64,000 bases of DNA from Micromonospora sp. LH3U1 (lineage in GTDB: Bacteria > Actinomycetota > Actinomycetes > Mycobacteriales > Micromonosporaceae). Location: the NCBI RefSeq assembly GCF_028475105.1, contig NZ_CP116936.1, forward strand, positions 496,001 to 560,000. Direction: 5' to 3'. Each line of letters starts with the position of its first letter. The stretch's first letter is position 1. The notes below the pieces were generated by a model. It did no database searches. It was not told where the DNA came from and saw only the letters and a list, made by a program, of their open reading frames with translations. Of the stretch, positions 33,825 through 42,370 are shown piece after piece. The translations under genes and the position numbers were made by a program.

Positions 33825-34457
33825 TCAGACGGGGCGGCGGTAGGCGCCGTACCACCAGGTCGCGGCCAACTCCCGGGCGGCTGCCGCGTCGGTGTCGGGG
33901 TCGGCCGAGGTCGCACTGACGTGGTCGGCGAGGAAGCGTTCGCCGCCGGACACGATCAGCCGGCTCGCGGTCTCCGCGTCGAGGCTCGCCGGGGTACGTC
34001 CGGCCTTCTGTTCGACGCGGAGCACCTCGACCGTGCGCGCCACGAACTGCTCCAGCCCTGCCGCCCAGTACTCCCGGACCGTCTCGTCGTACGCGGCGAC
34101 CTCGCTGATCGCTGCCAGCACCGGGGCGTACGTCCGGTAGATCCGGATCACGTCGGCGAAGACCTCGGTGAGCGCCGCGAGCGGGTTGCCGGGGCCGCCC
34201 GGGTCCCAGTCGCCGGTGCGGCCGAAGGAGCTCTCCCGCATGGTGCCGGCGAGGCGCATGAGCAGCTCGCTCTTGTCCCGGAAGTGGGTGTAGAAGGTCG
34301 ACCGGGCCACCCCGGCCTCGGCGGCGATCCGCTGCACGCCGAGGTCGGTGAAGCGGACCCCCTCCTGCAGGAGCCGCTCGGTGGCCGCCAGCACCCGCGC
34401 TTCGACGGCGGCTCGCCCATCGGGGTTGCGGGGACGGCGGCGGGTGATCGAGGGCAT
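33825..34457 (-). CDS. TetR-family transcriptional regulator
   Basis: A 210-aa regulator. The HTH reads LLQEGVRFTDLGVQRIAAEA then ARSTFYTHFRDKSELLM. The C-terminal domain is helical and contains AAYDETVREYWAAGLEQFV. The ATG at 34457 was chosen; the frame continues upstream to 34580 in unlikely sequence. It is divergent from an aldo/keto reductase with the palindrome at 34509-34523 between them, and convergent with the MFS gene. Confidence 0.9.
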   Translation of the reverse strand: MPSITRRRPRNPDGRAAVEARVLAATERLLQEGVRFTDLGVQRIAAEAGVARSTFYTHFRDKSELLMRLAGTMRESSFGRTGDWDPGGPGNPLAALTEVFADVIRIYRTYAPVLAAISEVAAYDETVREYWAAGLEQFVARTVEVLRVEQKAGRTPASLDAETASRLIVSGGERFLADHVSATSADPDTDAAAARELAATWWYGAYRRPV

Positions 34458-34508
34458 AGCCGGAATCCTAGGTGGCCGGGGGTCGGGTGGGCGACGTACG
34501 CTCGTTGC

Positions 34509-34523
34509 CGGACACAGTGTCCG
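34509..34523. promoter_or_regulatory. TetR operator candidate
   Basis: The perfect 15-bp palindrome cggacacagtgtccg lies between the TetR gene and the aldo/keto reductase gene. GGACAC-N-GTGTCC is a form often bound by TetR proteins. A catagt box just downstream could be part of a promoter. Confidence 0.65.
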
Positions 34524-34582
34524 ACATAGTGACCACGGAGTGCCTGACCTCGGCCTCCGACCCACCACGAGGAGCAACACAC

Positions 34583-35617
34583 GTGAAGTACCGACTGCTG
34601 GGCACCACCGGGGTGTACGTCTCGGAGATCTCGCTCGGCGCGATGACCTTCGGTGGCAGCGGCCACCCGCTCTGGGGCACCCTCGGCGGGCTGGCGCTGC
34701 CCGACGTGCAGCGAATGGTGGACACCGCGCTGGACGCGGGGGTCAACTTCATCGACACCGCCGACGGCTACAGCGACGGCGAGAGCGAGGAACTGCTCGG
34801 CCAGGCGCTCGGCAAGCGGCGTCGCGACGTCGTGCTGGCCACCAAGGTGCACTCGCGGACCGGCCCCGGCCCGAACGACGTGGGCACCTCCCGGCTGCAC
34901 ATCATGCAGAACCTGGAGGACAGCCTGCGCCGGCTGGGCACCGATCACATCGACCTGTACCAGATCCACAACTTCGACCAGATCACCCCGATGGAGGAGA
35001 TGCTGCGGGCGCTGGACGACGCGGTCCGGCAGGGCAAGGTCCGCTACATCGGCGCCGCCAACTTCGCCGCCTGGCAGATGTCCAAGGCGCTGGGCATCTC
35101 TGCCCGCGAGAAGCTGGCCGGCTTCGTCTCGGTGCAGGAGTACTACTCCCTGCTGGGCCGCGACGTGGAGCGCGACGTGGTGCCGATGGCGCTCGACGAG
35201 GGCGTCGGGCTGACCGTGTGGAGCCCTCTCGCCGGTGGCTTCCTCTCCGGCAAGGTGGGCCGGGGCGGCGCCGTCGCCGACAGTGGCGCGCGCAGCGCCC
35301 AGCCCGGTTACGCCAGCTTCACGCCAATGGACCCGGAGCACGCCTTCGCGGTGGTCGACGTGCTCAAGGGTGTCGCCGAGCGGCACGAGGTGAGCCCGGC
35401 CCGGGTGGCGGTCGCCTGGTTGCTGTCCCGACCGGCCGTGACCAGCGTGATCGTCGGTGCCCGCAAGCACGAGCAGTTGGTCGACAACATCGCCGCCTCG
35501 GACCTCACCCTGACCGCGCAGGATCTCACCGAGCTGGACGAGGCCACCAAGCTGCCGGTCGCGTACCCGAACTGGATCCAGGACGGCTTCTTCGCCGGGC
35601 TCCGCCTGCCGCAGTGA
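34583..35617 (+). CDS. aldo/keto reductase
   Basis: A 344-aa NADPH-dependent oxidoreductase. MKYRLLGTTGVYVSEISLGA opens the barrel. The catalytic Asp and Tyr lie in NFIDTADGYSDGESEELLG, the lysine in VVLATKVHSR and the histidine in LYQIHNFD. The GTG at 34583 follows a cgaggag site. It is divergent from the TetR gene and a likely target of it. The substrate is unknown. Confidence 0.93.
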   Translation: MKYRLLGTTGVYVSEISLGAMTFGGSGHPLWGTLGGLALPDVQRMVDTALDAGVNFIDTADGYSDGESEELLGQALGKRRRDVVLATKVHSRTGPGPNDVGTSRLHIMQNLEDSLRRLGTDHIDLYQIHNFDQITPMEEMLRALDDAVRQGKVRYIGAANFAAWQMSKALGISAREKLAGFVSVQEYYSLLGRDVERDVVPMALDEGVGLTVWSPLAGGFLSGKVGRGGAVADSGARSAQPGYASFTPMDPEHAFAVVDVLKGVAERHEVSPARVAVAWLLSRPAVTSVIVGARKHEQLVDNIAASDLTLTAQDLTELDEATKLPVAYPNWIQDGFFAGLRLPQ

Positions 35618-35625
35618 CCCGGTCG

Positions 35626-35655
35626 CCCGGTCCGCCGCTCAGCCGTCGGACCGGG
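35626..35655. terminator. hairpin between convergent genes
   Basis: 9-bp arms cccggtccg (35626-35634) and cggaccggg (35647-35655) with a 12-base loop, between the aldo/keto reductase and NUDIX genes. A bidirectional terminator is likely. Confidence 0.6.
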
Positions 35656-35662
35656 CCCGGTC

Positions 35663-36163
35663 CTACTTCAGGATGAGCCGGTTGGTCTGCTCGAAGACGT
35701 CCAGGTCGGCCAAGGTCTCATTGACCGAGGCGGAGAGCGGGGCGGGGAACCGGTCGCGAGGGAAGAAGCCGGCGTCGGTGGTCTCGTCGGTGACCCGGGT
35801 CAGCTGCCCGTCCCACTCCTCCACCTTGAACGCCGTCGTGAAGACCTGGTAGGTGTGCCCGTACATGTTGGTGCTGGTCCGGTCCGGGCCGGTGTAGAGG
35901 GCGAACGCGCAGACCCGCAGCGCGCGCAGGCCGGTCTCCTCGCGGACCTCGCGTACCGCGCAGTCGGCGATCGACTCGCCCAACTCCATCGCCCCGGCCG
36001 GCATGGCCCACTGGCCGTTGTCCGAGCGTTGAATCAGCAGGATGCGTCCGGCGTTGTCGCTGACCACGGCACGGGCCCCCACGAACATCAGCGTCCGGTT
36101 CCCGGCGAGCGCGCGTAACTGCCCCACGTACGAGTCGGCCCAGGAGATGCTCACCTGCGACAA
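35663..36163 (-). CDS. NUDIX hydrolase
   Basis: A 166-aa protein with a complete Nudix box, GAMELGESIADCAVREVREE followed by TGL (Gx5Ex7REUXEExGU), binding Mg and hydrolysing a nucleoside diphosphate derivative. Flanking strands are FVGARAVVSDNAGRILLIQR and HTYQVFTTAFKVEEW. The frame opens with TTG at 36163; a GTG three codons later (36154) is equally possible, and neither has a strong ribosome binding site. It is divergent from the acyl-CoA synthetase. Confidence 0.9.
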   Translation of the reverse strand: MSQVSISWADSYVGQLRALAGNRTLMFVGARAVVSDNAGRILLIQRSDNGQWAMPAGAMELGESIADCAVREVREETGLRALRVCAFALYTGPDRTSTNMYGHTYQVFTTAFKVEEWDGQLTRVTDETTDAGFFPRDRFPAPLSASVNETLADLDVFEQTNRLILK

Positions 36164-36210
36164 CTTACGGGGGTTCCCAACGTGTGACCGGCGACACTAG
36201 CTTGTTACCC

Positions 36211-37860
36211 ATGCGTAGCACGATGATGGACGCCCCTCTGCAGATCTCCCGGATCCTCGACCACGGCGCAGGAGTGCACGGGACGGCCGAGGTGGTCACC
36301 TGGACCGGCGCCGAACCCCGCCGAATGACGTACGCCGAGGTGGGCCGCGCCGCCGCCCGGCTGGCACACGCGCTGCGCGACGAGTGTGGGGTGACCGGCG
36401 ACGAGCGGGTCGCCACCTTCATGTGGAACAACAACGAGCACCTGGTCGCCTACTTCGCGGTGCCGAGCATGGGCGCGGTGCTGCACACGCTCAACATCCG
36501 GCTCTTTCCCGACCAGGTCGTCTACATTGCCAACCACGCCGAGGACCGGGTGGTGCTGGTCGACAGCACGCTCATCCCGCTGCTGGCCCGGGTGATCGGC
36601 GAGCTGACCACCGTGCGGCACGTGGTGGTGGTCGGTGGCGGCGACCCGGCACCTCTGGTGGCGGCGGCCGGGGACCGGATCACCGTGCACCATTGGGACG
36701 CGCTGCTCGCCGACCGGCCCGACACGTACGACTGGCCCGAGGTGGACGAGCGCGACGCCGCGGCGCTCTGCTACACGTCGGGCACCACCGGCAACCCGAA
36801 GGGCGTGGCCTACTCGCACCGGTCGATCTACCTGCACTCGTTGCAGGTCTGCATGCCCGAGGGTTTCGGTCTCGCGCCGACCGACCGGGAGCTGGCGATC
36901 GTGCCGATGTTCCACGCCATGTCGTGGGGTCTGCCGTACGCGGCCTTCCTCTCTGGCGCGTCGCTGATCATGCCGGACCGGTTCCTCCAGGCCGCGCCGA
37001 TCGCCGAGATGATCGCCGCCGAGCGGCCCACCCTGGCCGGCGCGGTGCCGACCATCTGGACCGACCTGCTGGCCTACCTGGACAGCCACGACGTCGACAC
37101 CTCCTCGCTCACCGAGGTGATCGTCGGCGGCTCGGCCTGCCCACCGGCGCTGATGCACGCGTTCGACGAGCGGCGCGGGATCGACGTCATCCACGCCTGG
37201 GGGATGACCGAGATGTCCCCACTGGGGTCGGTCTCGCGGCCGCCCGCAGGTGCGACCGGCGAGCAGGCGTGGCGCTACCGCTACACCCAGGGGCGGGTGC
37301 CGGCGGGCGTGCAGGCGCGGATCGTCGGGCCGTCGGGCGAGCCATTGCCCGCCGACGGCAAGGCCGTGGGCGAGTTGGAGGTCCGTGGGCCGTGGGTGAC
37401 CGCCCGGTACGTCGGTGACGACACCCCGGAGGAGGAGAAGTTCCGCGACGGCTGGCTGCGCACCGGCGACGTGGGCACCCTCTCGCCGGACGGATACATC
37501 GTGCTGACCGACCGCGCCAAGGACGTGATCAAGTCCGGGGGTGAGTGGATTTCGTCGGTGGAGCTGGAGAACGCGCTGATGGCCCACCCGGCGGTGCTGG
37601 AGGCGTGCGTGGTGGGTGTGCCGGACGAGCGGTGGGACGAGCGACCGCTGGCCACCGTGGTGGTCCGGGAGGGCGCCTCGGTGACCGCCGAGGAGCTGCG
37701 GGACTTCCTGGCCGGCTCGGTGGCTCGCTGGCAGTTGCCCGAGCGCTGGGCGTTCATCGATACGGTGCCGAAGACCAGCGTGGGCAAGTTCGACAAGAAG
37801 GTCGTCCGTTCGCAGTACGCCGGGGGCGAGCTGACTGTCCGAGAGCTGACAGCCCCGTAA
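36211..37860 (+). CDS. long/medium-chain acyl-CoA synthetase
   Basis: A 549-aa ANL-superfamily enzyme. The AMP-binding P-loop is LCYTSGTTGNPKGVAYSH, the A5 motif is HAWGMTEMSPLGS, the A7/A8 region is GWLRTGDVGTLSPDGYIVLT then DRAKDVIKSGGEWISSVELE, and the catalytic lysine is in PKTSVGKFDKK. It activates a fatty acid to acyl-CoA by way of acyl-AMP. I chose the ATG at 36211 over an upstream GTG at 36184. It ends at a strong terminator. Confidence 0.93.
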   Translation: MRSTMMDAPLQISRILDHGAGVHGTAEVVTWTGAEPRRMTYAEVGRAAARLAHALRDECGVTGDERVATFMWNNNEHLVAYFAVPSMGAVLHTLNIRLFPDQVVYIANHAEDRVVLVDSTLIPLLARVIGELTTVRHVVVVGGGDPAPLVAAAGDRITVHHWDALLADRPDTYDWPEVDERDAAALCYTSGTTGNPKGVAYSHRSIYLHSLQVCMPEGFGLAPTDRELAIVPMFHAMSWGLPYAAFLSGASLIMPDRFLQAAPIAEMIAAERPTLAGAVPTIWTDLLAYLDSHDVDTSSLTEVIVGGSACPPALMHAFDERRGIDVIHAWGMTEMSPLGSVSRPPAGATGEQAWRYRYTQGRVPAGVQARIVGPSGEPLPADGKAVGELEVRGPWVTARYVGDDTPEEEKFRDGWLRTGDVGTLSPDGYIVLTDRAKDVIKSGGEWISSVELENALMAHPAVLEACVVGVPDERWDERPLATVVVREGASVTAEELRDFLAGSVARWQLPERWAFIDTVPKTSVGKFDKKVVRSQYAGGELTVRELTAP

Positions 37861-37919
37861 CGTTTTCCCCGGCACTCTCGCCTGTTGGGGCGGGGGTACT
37901 CCTGAACATTCCTCCCCAG

Positions 37920-37956
37920 GGGCGGCCCCGGCGTTCGCACCGCGCCGGGGCCGCCC
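37920..37956 (+). terminator. strong GC-rich terminator
   Basis: 14-bp arms (gggcggccccggcg at 37920-37933, its complement at 37943-37956) with a 9-base loop lie 60 bases past the acyl-CoA synthetase stop. No T-run is present, as is common in actinomycetes. Confidence 0.75.
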
Positions 37957-38046
37957 GTTCCACGCGGGGTGACCCGCACCGTCATTGTTGCGAAATTTGT
38001 TCGCCTCTGTCCTGATGACGGGAAAATAGGGTGGTCAGCGACCCGA

Positions 38047-39057
38047 TCAGGCGTCGCTGGTGGTGATGAGCACCTTGCCCACTGTCGAGTCCTCCACCGC
38101 CTGGTGCGCCGCAGCCGTCTCGGCCAGGGGGTAGTAGTGCAGCGGCAGGCCGGCATCCGCGCCGACGCGGATGCCACCCTGGTTGGCCGCCGCCGCCACG
38201 TCGATCACGCCCTGCGCCTTGGCCGCCTTCGGCTCCGTGTAGACCAGCACGAACTGCCAACGCGCGTTCGGCACCATCATCGGCCGGATCGGGATGGTCA
38301 CCTCGCCCCCGCCGTCGTCGGCGTACATGCAGACCGCGCCGCCGTGCCGCAGCACCTGTGCGTCGATCGCGGCGTTGCGGGCGGGGGAGACCTCCACGAT
38401 CGTGTGCACGCCGTCGGGAGCGATCTTGCGGACCTCCTCGACCACGTCCTGCTCCCGGTAGTTGATGACGAAGGATGCGCCGGCCGCCGCCGCGAGCTGC
38501 GCCTTCTCCGGGCTGCTCACCGTGGCGATCACCGTGGCGTCAGCCCATCGGGCGAGCTGGATCGCCGCGTTGCCGACCGCGCCCGCCCCGCCCTGCACCA
38601 GCACGGTGTGGTCCGCCAGCGCACCGGCGCGCAGCGCGTCCGGCATGAACTCGCCAGCCGTCAGACAGCGGTGCGCGGTGAGGAACGGAATGCCCAGGGC
38701 GGCCCCCAGCTCGAACGAGGCGTCGCCGAGGCGTACCGCCTGCCGGACCGGCACCAGCGTGTACTCCGCTGCGGTGCCCCACGGCCGCTGCCAGGCGGCC
38801 TCCCAGATCCAGACGCGCTCGCCGATCAGCTCACGGCCGACCCCCTCGCCGACCGCCTCCACCACCCCCGCGCCGTCCTGCCCGGGGATCTGCCAGCTTT
38901 TCGGTGGCGAGCTGCGGCGGGACTTCCAGTCGGTCGGGTTCACCCCCGCGACCGCCATCCGGACCAGGACCTCGCCCGCCCCCGGCTCCGGCACCGTCCG
39001 GTCGACCAGATCCAGCACCGAAGGGTCGCCGGTGCGCTCGTACACGATGGCTTTCAT
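38047..39057 (-). CDS. NAD(P)H:quinone oxidoreductase, zinc-independent MDR
   Basis: A 336-aa medium-chain reductase. It starts MKAIVYERTGDPSVLDL. The catalytic GroES-like domain is followed by the Rossmann domain with VLVQGGAGAVGNAAIQLARW. There are no structural zinc cysteines, so it is the quinone reductase type. It lies 75 bases after the HAD gene in the same direction order (HAD downstream of it is at 39134-39787, transcribed toward it). The substrate is unknown. Confidence 0.9.
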   Translation of the reverse strand: MKAIVYERTGDPSVLDLVDRTVPEPGAGEVLVRMAVAGVNPTDWKSRRSSPPKSWQIPGQDGAGVVEAVGEGVGRELIGERVWIWEAAWQRPWGTAAEYTLVPVRQAVRLGDASFELGAALGIPFLTAHRCLTAGEFMPDALRAGALADHTVLVQGGAGAVGNAAIQLARWADATVIATVSSPEKAQLAAAAGASFVINYREQDVVEEVRKIAPDGVHTIVEVSPARNAAIDAQVLRHGGAVCMYADDGGGEVTIPIRPMMVPNARWQFVLVYTEPKAAKAQGVIDVAAAANQGGIRVGADAGLPLHYYPLAETAAAHQAVEDSTVGKVLITTSDA

Positions 39058-39133
39058 GCGTGGTCTCCTCACCCGTCCGGCGCGCGGCACCCGGGTCGAG
39101 CACCGCTGGCTGCCGTACCCCGCTCAGCCTCCG

Positions 39134-39787
39134 TCAACCCAGGTCGTCCACCAGCTCGGGGGTCAGCTCACCGATCGCGTCCAGCGTCACCACGGCCAGC
39201 CGGGCGGCGTCCGGGTCGAGAGGGTACGACCCGTGCGGCACCGCCACCACCCGCATCCCCGCCGCGGCGGCGGAGCGCACCCCGTTGGACGAGTCCTCCA
39301 CGGCCACGCACCGGACCGGGTCGACGCCGAGGCGCTGCGCGACGCTCAGGTACACGTCCGGCGCGGGCTTGCCCCGCTCGGTCTGCTCGGTGGAGAGAGT
39401 CGCGCCGAACGCGTCGGTCAGGCCGGTGGCGGCCAGCGCCGCCTCGATGAGCCGGGTCGGCGACGAACTGGCCAACCCCAACGGCCACCGCGCGGCCAGC
39501 CGGCGGACGACCCGGTCGGCGCCGTCGATCAGCGGTACGTGGTCCCGGTAGCGCCGGGTCATCTCCTCGACGACCTCACCGGCGACCTGCTCAGCGGTGC
39601 GGCCGACGCCCAGCTCGCCGCTGAGGTAGTCGGCCCACTCGCCGGTGCTCATCCCCATCAGCCGCCGTTGCGTGTCCGGTTGCCACGTCCCGCCGTGCGC
39701 CGCCACGTACGCCCGGCGGACCTCCTCCCACACCGGCTCGGAATCCACGATCACGCCGTCCAGGTCGAAGACCACCGCATCCGCCAC
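39134..39787 (-). CDS. HAD-superfamily phosphatase, beta-phosphoglucomutase-like
   Basis: A 217-aa protein with the HAD motifs: I in VVFDLDGVIVDSEPVWEE, II in LGLASSSPTRL, III in ERGKPAPDVYL, and IV in CVAVEDSSNGVRSAAAAGMR. The helical cap after motif I is the class used by sugar phosphatases and beta-phosphoglucomutases. The start is a GTG at 39787. It probably removes phosphate from a sugar phosphate. Confidence 0.92.
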   Translation of the reverse strand: MADAVVFDLDGVIVDSEPVWEEVRRAYVAAHGGTWQPDTQRRLMGMSTGEWADYLSGELGVGRTAEQVAGEVVEEMTRRYRDHVPLIDGADRVVRRLAARWPLGLASSSPTRLIEAALAATGLTDAFGATLSTEQTERGKPAPDVYLSVAQRLGVDPVRCVAVEDSSNGVRSAAAAGMRVVAVPHGSYPLDPDAARLAVVTLDAIGELTPELVDDLG

Positions 39788-39819
39788 GGGCCCATCCTGC
39801 CCGACCGGTGGGTGCCCGG

Positions 39820-40683
39820 TCAGCCGGGCAGCGCGGGCAGCCCGATCGGGCTGCCCGCCGGGATCAACGTGTGGCAGGACCGGGCGATGGGTTCCAGCAG
39901 CTCCCGAACCCGGCCCGCGCCGTCCTGGCCGAGCGCCTGCCACGGGTGCGCGGCGGCCCGGTCGGTGGCGTCCTCGACGGCCTGGAACTCGGCCCGGCCG
40001 TGCTCGGTGGCCGAGCCGTCCCCGGTCAGCCAGCCCCGCTGCGCCAGCCGCTCGCGGGCGGCGTACCACTGCTCCTCGGACCAGCCCCGGCCCAGCAGGT
40101 TCACCGGCGACATGTCCACCGCGACCCGCCAGGCCAGCGTCTCCACCGGGTCCAGGCCGGCGGCCACCAGCGCCGCCACGTGCCCGTCGCCCCGGTGCTC
40201 GCGCAGCGTGGTGGTGGCCTGCCAGATCCGGGCCAGCGGGTACTCCCCGATCGGCAGCGCCGCGTTGGCCCCGCCGAGCACCCGGCCCGCCGTCTGCGCC
40301 GCCTTGGCGGCCTCCTCCAGCAGGTCTGCGGCCTCCGAGAGGTGCGTCTCCGGCAGCTCGTAGGTCAGCTCGGCGAGGGCCTGCACCGCGCCGGTCAGCC
40401 GGGCACGCAGTGCCTCCTGCGGGGTGGCCAACCGCCACACCGCGGGCAGCGCCCGGGCAACCATCGGTGGCGCGAAGCTGAAGAAGGCGGCGATCACCGG
40501 GGCCGCCTCGGTCGCGCCCAGCGGAGCGGACCGGCCGGCGAAGTATCCCCGCCAGTAGCCGCGCAGCCCGACCGCCTCGTACGCGGCTCGGGCCCGGGGG
40601 TGGAAGTAGGTGACGGCGTGCACCGGCTCGAAGTACGCCCACATCAACCGGGCGGTCCGCCCAGGTTCGTCCAGCGCCGTCAC
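39820..40683 (-). CDS. SCO6745-family protein
   Basis: A 287-aa helical protein (TARLMWAYFEPVHAVTYFHP near the N-terminus and HPWQALGQDGAGRVRELLEP near the end). It resembles the SCO6745 family of Streptomyces, whose members have winged-helix-like segments but no proven function. I chose the GTG at 40683 because a ggagg site precedes it and because the alternative GTG at 40716 falls inside a perfect hairpin. It is 32 bases upstream of the HAD gene and probably co-transcribed. Confidence 0.8.
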   Translation of the reverse strand: MTALDEPGRTARLMWAYFEPVHAVTYFHPRARAAYEAVGLRGYWRGYFAGRSAPLGATEAAPVIAAFFSFAPPMVARALPAVWRLATPQEALRARLTGAVQALAELTYELPETHLSEAADLLEEAAKAAQTAGRVLGGANAALPIGEYPLARIWQATTTLREHRGDGHVAALVAAGLDPVETLAWRVAVDMSPVNLLGRGWSEEQWYAARERLAQRGWLTGDGSATEHGRAEFQAVEDATDRAAAHPWQALGQDGAGRVRELLEPIARSCHTLIPAGSPIGLPALPG

Positions 40684-40714
40684 ATGTACCTCCGCGTCCC
40701 GGTCCCGGATGCTC

Positions 40715-40740
40715 ACCCCGGGCGGTGAACCGCCCGGGGT
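40715..40740 (-). terminator. 26-bp palindromic hairpin
   Basis: 12-bp perfect arms (accccgggcggt and its complement) meet at a 2-base centre. It lies about 95 bases beyond the FKBP stop and just ahead of the SCO6745-family start, so it may terminate the FKBP transcript or act as an operator. Confidence 0.55.
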
Positions 40741-40833
40741 GACGCCGAACCTACTGCCGCAGGGTGACGGGCCGGAAGCCCCATGTGAACAACTCCATCG
40801 CAGCCCGGCGACAACCGGGGCGATCCGGACAGA

Positions 40834-41514
40834 TCACTGGGCGGCGAGCACGTCCACCACGAAGCGCAGCGGACCGGTCGGGCGTCCACCGGCGGCGGCC
40901 TCGTCGTTGCCGTACGCCAGCTCGCCCGGGATGTCGAGCTGCACCCGGCTGCCCACGGTCACGCCGACCAGGCCCTGGTCCCAGCCGGGGATGACCTGAC
41001 CAACGCCGATCGGGAAGGTGGCCGGCTGCCCGGCCTTCCAGGAGGAGTCGAACTCCTTGCCGTCCTTGAAGAACACCCCCACGTAGTTGGTGGTGATGGT
41101 CTGACCCTTCTGCACGGCCGGGCCCGTCCCCTTGATCAGCGGGGTGACCGCGAGCTTCTTGAGCTCACCCGTGCCCGCGGCGACCGTCGGCTTGGTGCCC
41201 AGCGCCGGGTCGGCGCCCTCGGGCAGCTGCGGGGCGGGCGGTGCGCCGGCCGCGTCGGGAGCCGGGGCGGAGGCGGACGGCGTCGCGTCGGCCTGGTTGG
41301 CGGGCTTGTCCTTGCCCCCGCCGATCGTCACGAAGACGGCGATCAACACCCCGGCCACGGCGAGGGCGGCGAGGCTGCTGATCACCGCGTTGCGCTTCCG
41401 CTTCGCGTCGGCCGCCTGCTTCTCCGCCAGCTGGGCGGCCAGCCGGCGCCCCGACTTGGTCGCCGTGCTCTGGTCCTGGCCTGCCGACCGGTTCTGCTGC
41501 GTCCGCTCGCTCAC
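40834..41514 (-). CDS. FKBP-type peptidyl-prolyl isomerase, membrane-anchored
   Basis: A 226-aa protein. The cytoplasmic N-terminus is followed by a basic KRKRN and a single membrane helix (VISSLAALAVAGVLIAVFVT). A Pro/Ala linker leads to the FKBP domain: GQTITTNYVGVFFKDGKEFD, PIGVGQVIPGWDQGLVGVTV and QLDIPGELAYGN. It is likely an extracytoplasmic folding catalyst. The start is the GTG at 41514, behind a cagggag site. Confidence 0.93.
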   Translation of the reverse strand: MSERTQQNRSAGQDQSTATKSGRRLAAQLAEKQAADAKRKRNAVISSLAALAVAGVLIAVFVTIGGGKDKPANQADATPSASAPAPDAAGAPPAPQLPEGADPALGTKPTVAAGTGELKKLAVTPLIKGTGPAVQKGQTITTNYVGVFFKDGKEFDSSWKAGQPATFPIGVGQVIPGWDQGLVGVTVGSRVQLDIPGELAYGNDEAAAGGRPTGPLRFVVDVLAAQ

Positions 41515-41658
41515 GTCGTCGACTCCCTGCTGAGGTGTGGCCGGCACCTGGTGCCGGGGGGAAAGCCGACGCACACGGTACCCGCACCGCGGCCTACCGT
41601 GCCCGCCGCGGACTCCTCGGATCGCTCAGTGGGGCAGTTCCGGTGCGTTCCCGGGCGG

Positions 41659-42297
41659 TTATTCCGGGACCACCATGAAGTCCGTCACGAACGAGGTGAC
41701 CCGGCCGTCGGCGGCGCGCCCGATCCAGGTTCCGTAGCAGCCGTCGCCCCAGCCGGTGGCCACGGTGACGACGTTGGCGCCGGTGGCCTCGTCCAGGACA
41801 GCGGTGATCAGCCCCGGGACCGGCGACGAGGGCGGCTCGGTCGGGATGAAGACCTCCTCGACCTGGTCCTCGTCCCAGCCTTCGAGGACGGCGAGCGCCG
41901 TCGGGTCGGCGAGGGTGCCGGCGCCCGCGTCCACCCCGTACCCGAAGTAGTCGTCCGCGCCGAGCTTGCTGACGTCCTGGTCGCCCGCGACGGCCGGTTC
42001 CCAGCGGGTCGTCGGCTCGTCGGAGACCACCAGCTCCAGCGCGGCCACCCGCCGGTCCACCTCGGCATCCTCGCGGAGCACCACGGCCACCCAGGCGCGG
42101 GCGGGATGCCGCCCCGGGGGCACGGTCACCGTGAACGGCTCGGCCTCCGGGCAGACCAGCGGGTCACAGCCAACCACCTGGCCGGTCGGCAGCACGATGT
42201 CTCCCACCGGGTGGGCCTCGATCAGGTACGCGCCGTGCTCGTCGGTGAAGCGGGAGCCGGGCGTCAGCAACCGGTCCAGATCAGGGGTGTACGGCAT
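41659..42297 (-). CDS. DUF4241 domain protein
   Basis: A 212-aa protein with the DUF4241 pattern (VGDIVLPTGQVVGCDPLVCP near the start; GWGDGCYGTWIGRAADGRVT and FVTDFMVVPE at the end). It is soluble and acidic, without a signal peptide. The family is common next to secretion or toxin-immunity genes in other phyla, but here it stands between FKBP and Ku. The ATG at 42297 is preceded by ggagg. Function unknown. Confidence 0.82.
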   Translation of the reverse strand: MPYTPDLDRLLTPGSRFTDEHGAYLIEAHPVGDIVLPTGQVVGCDPLVCPEAEPFTVTVPPGRHPARAWVAVVLREDAEVDRRVAALELVVSDEPTTRWEPAVAGDQDVSKLGADDYFGYGVDAGAGTLADPTALAVLEGWDEDQVEEVFIPTEPPSSPVPGLITAVLDEATGANVVTVATGWGDGCYGTWIGRAADGRVTSFVTDFMVVPE

Positions 42298-42370
42298 GAG
42301 GGCTCCTCCGGTGGCCAGCGGCCGGCGGAGCGTACCCGGCTCGGCGGACACCGCCGTCGCGGCCGTACGG

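Noticed and set aside
39134..40642. 502-codon frame containing the HAD phosphatase
   Set aside because: The first 285 codons lie over the SCO6745-family gene in another frame; the HAD gene starts at the GTG at 39787.
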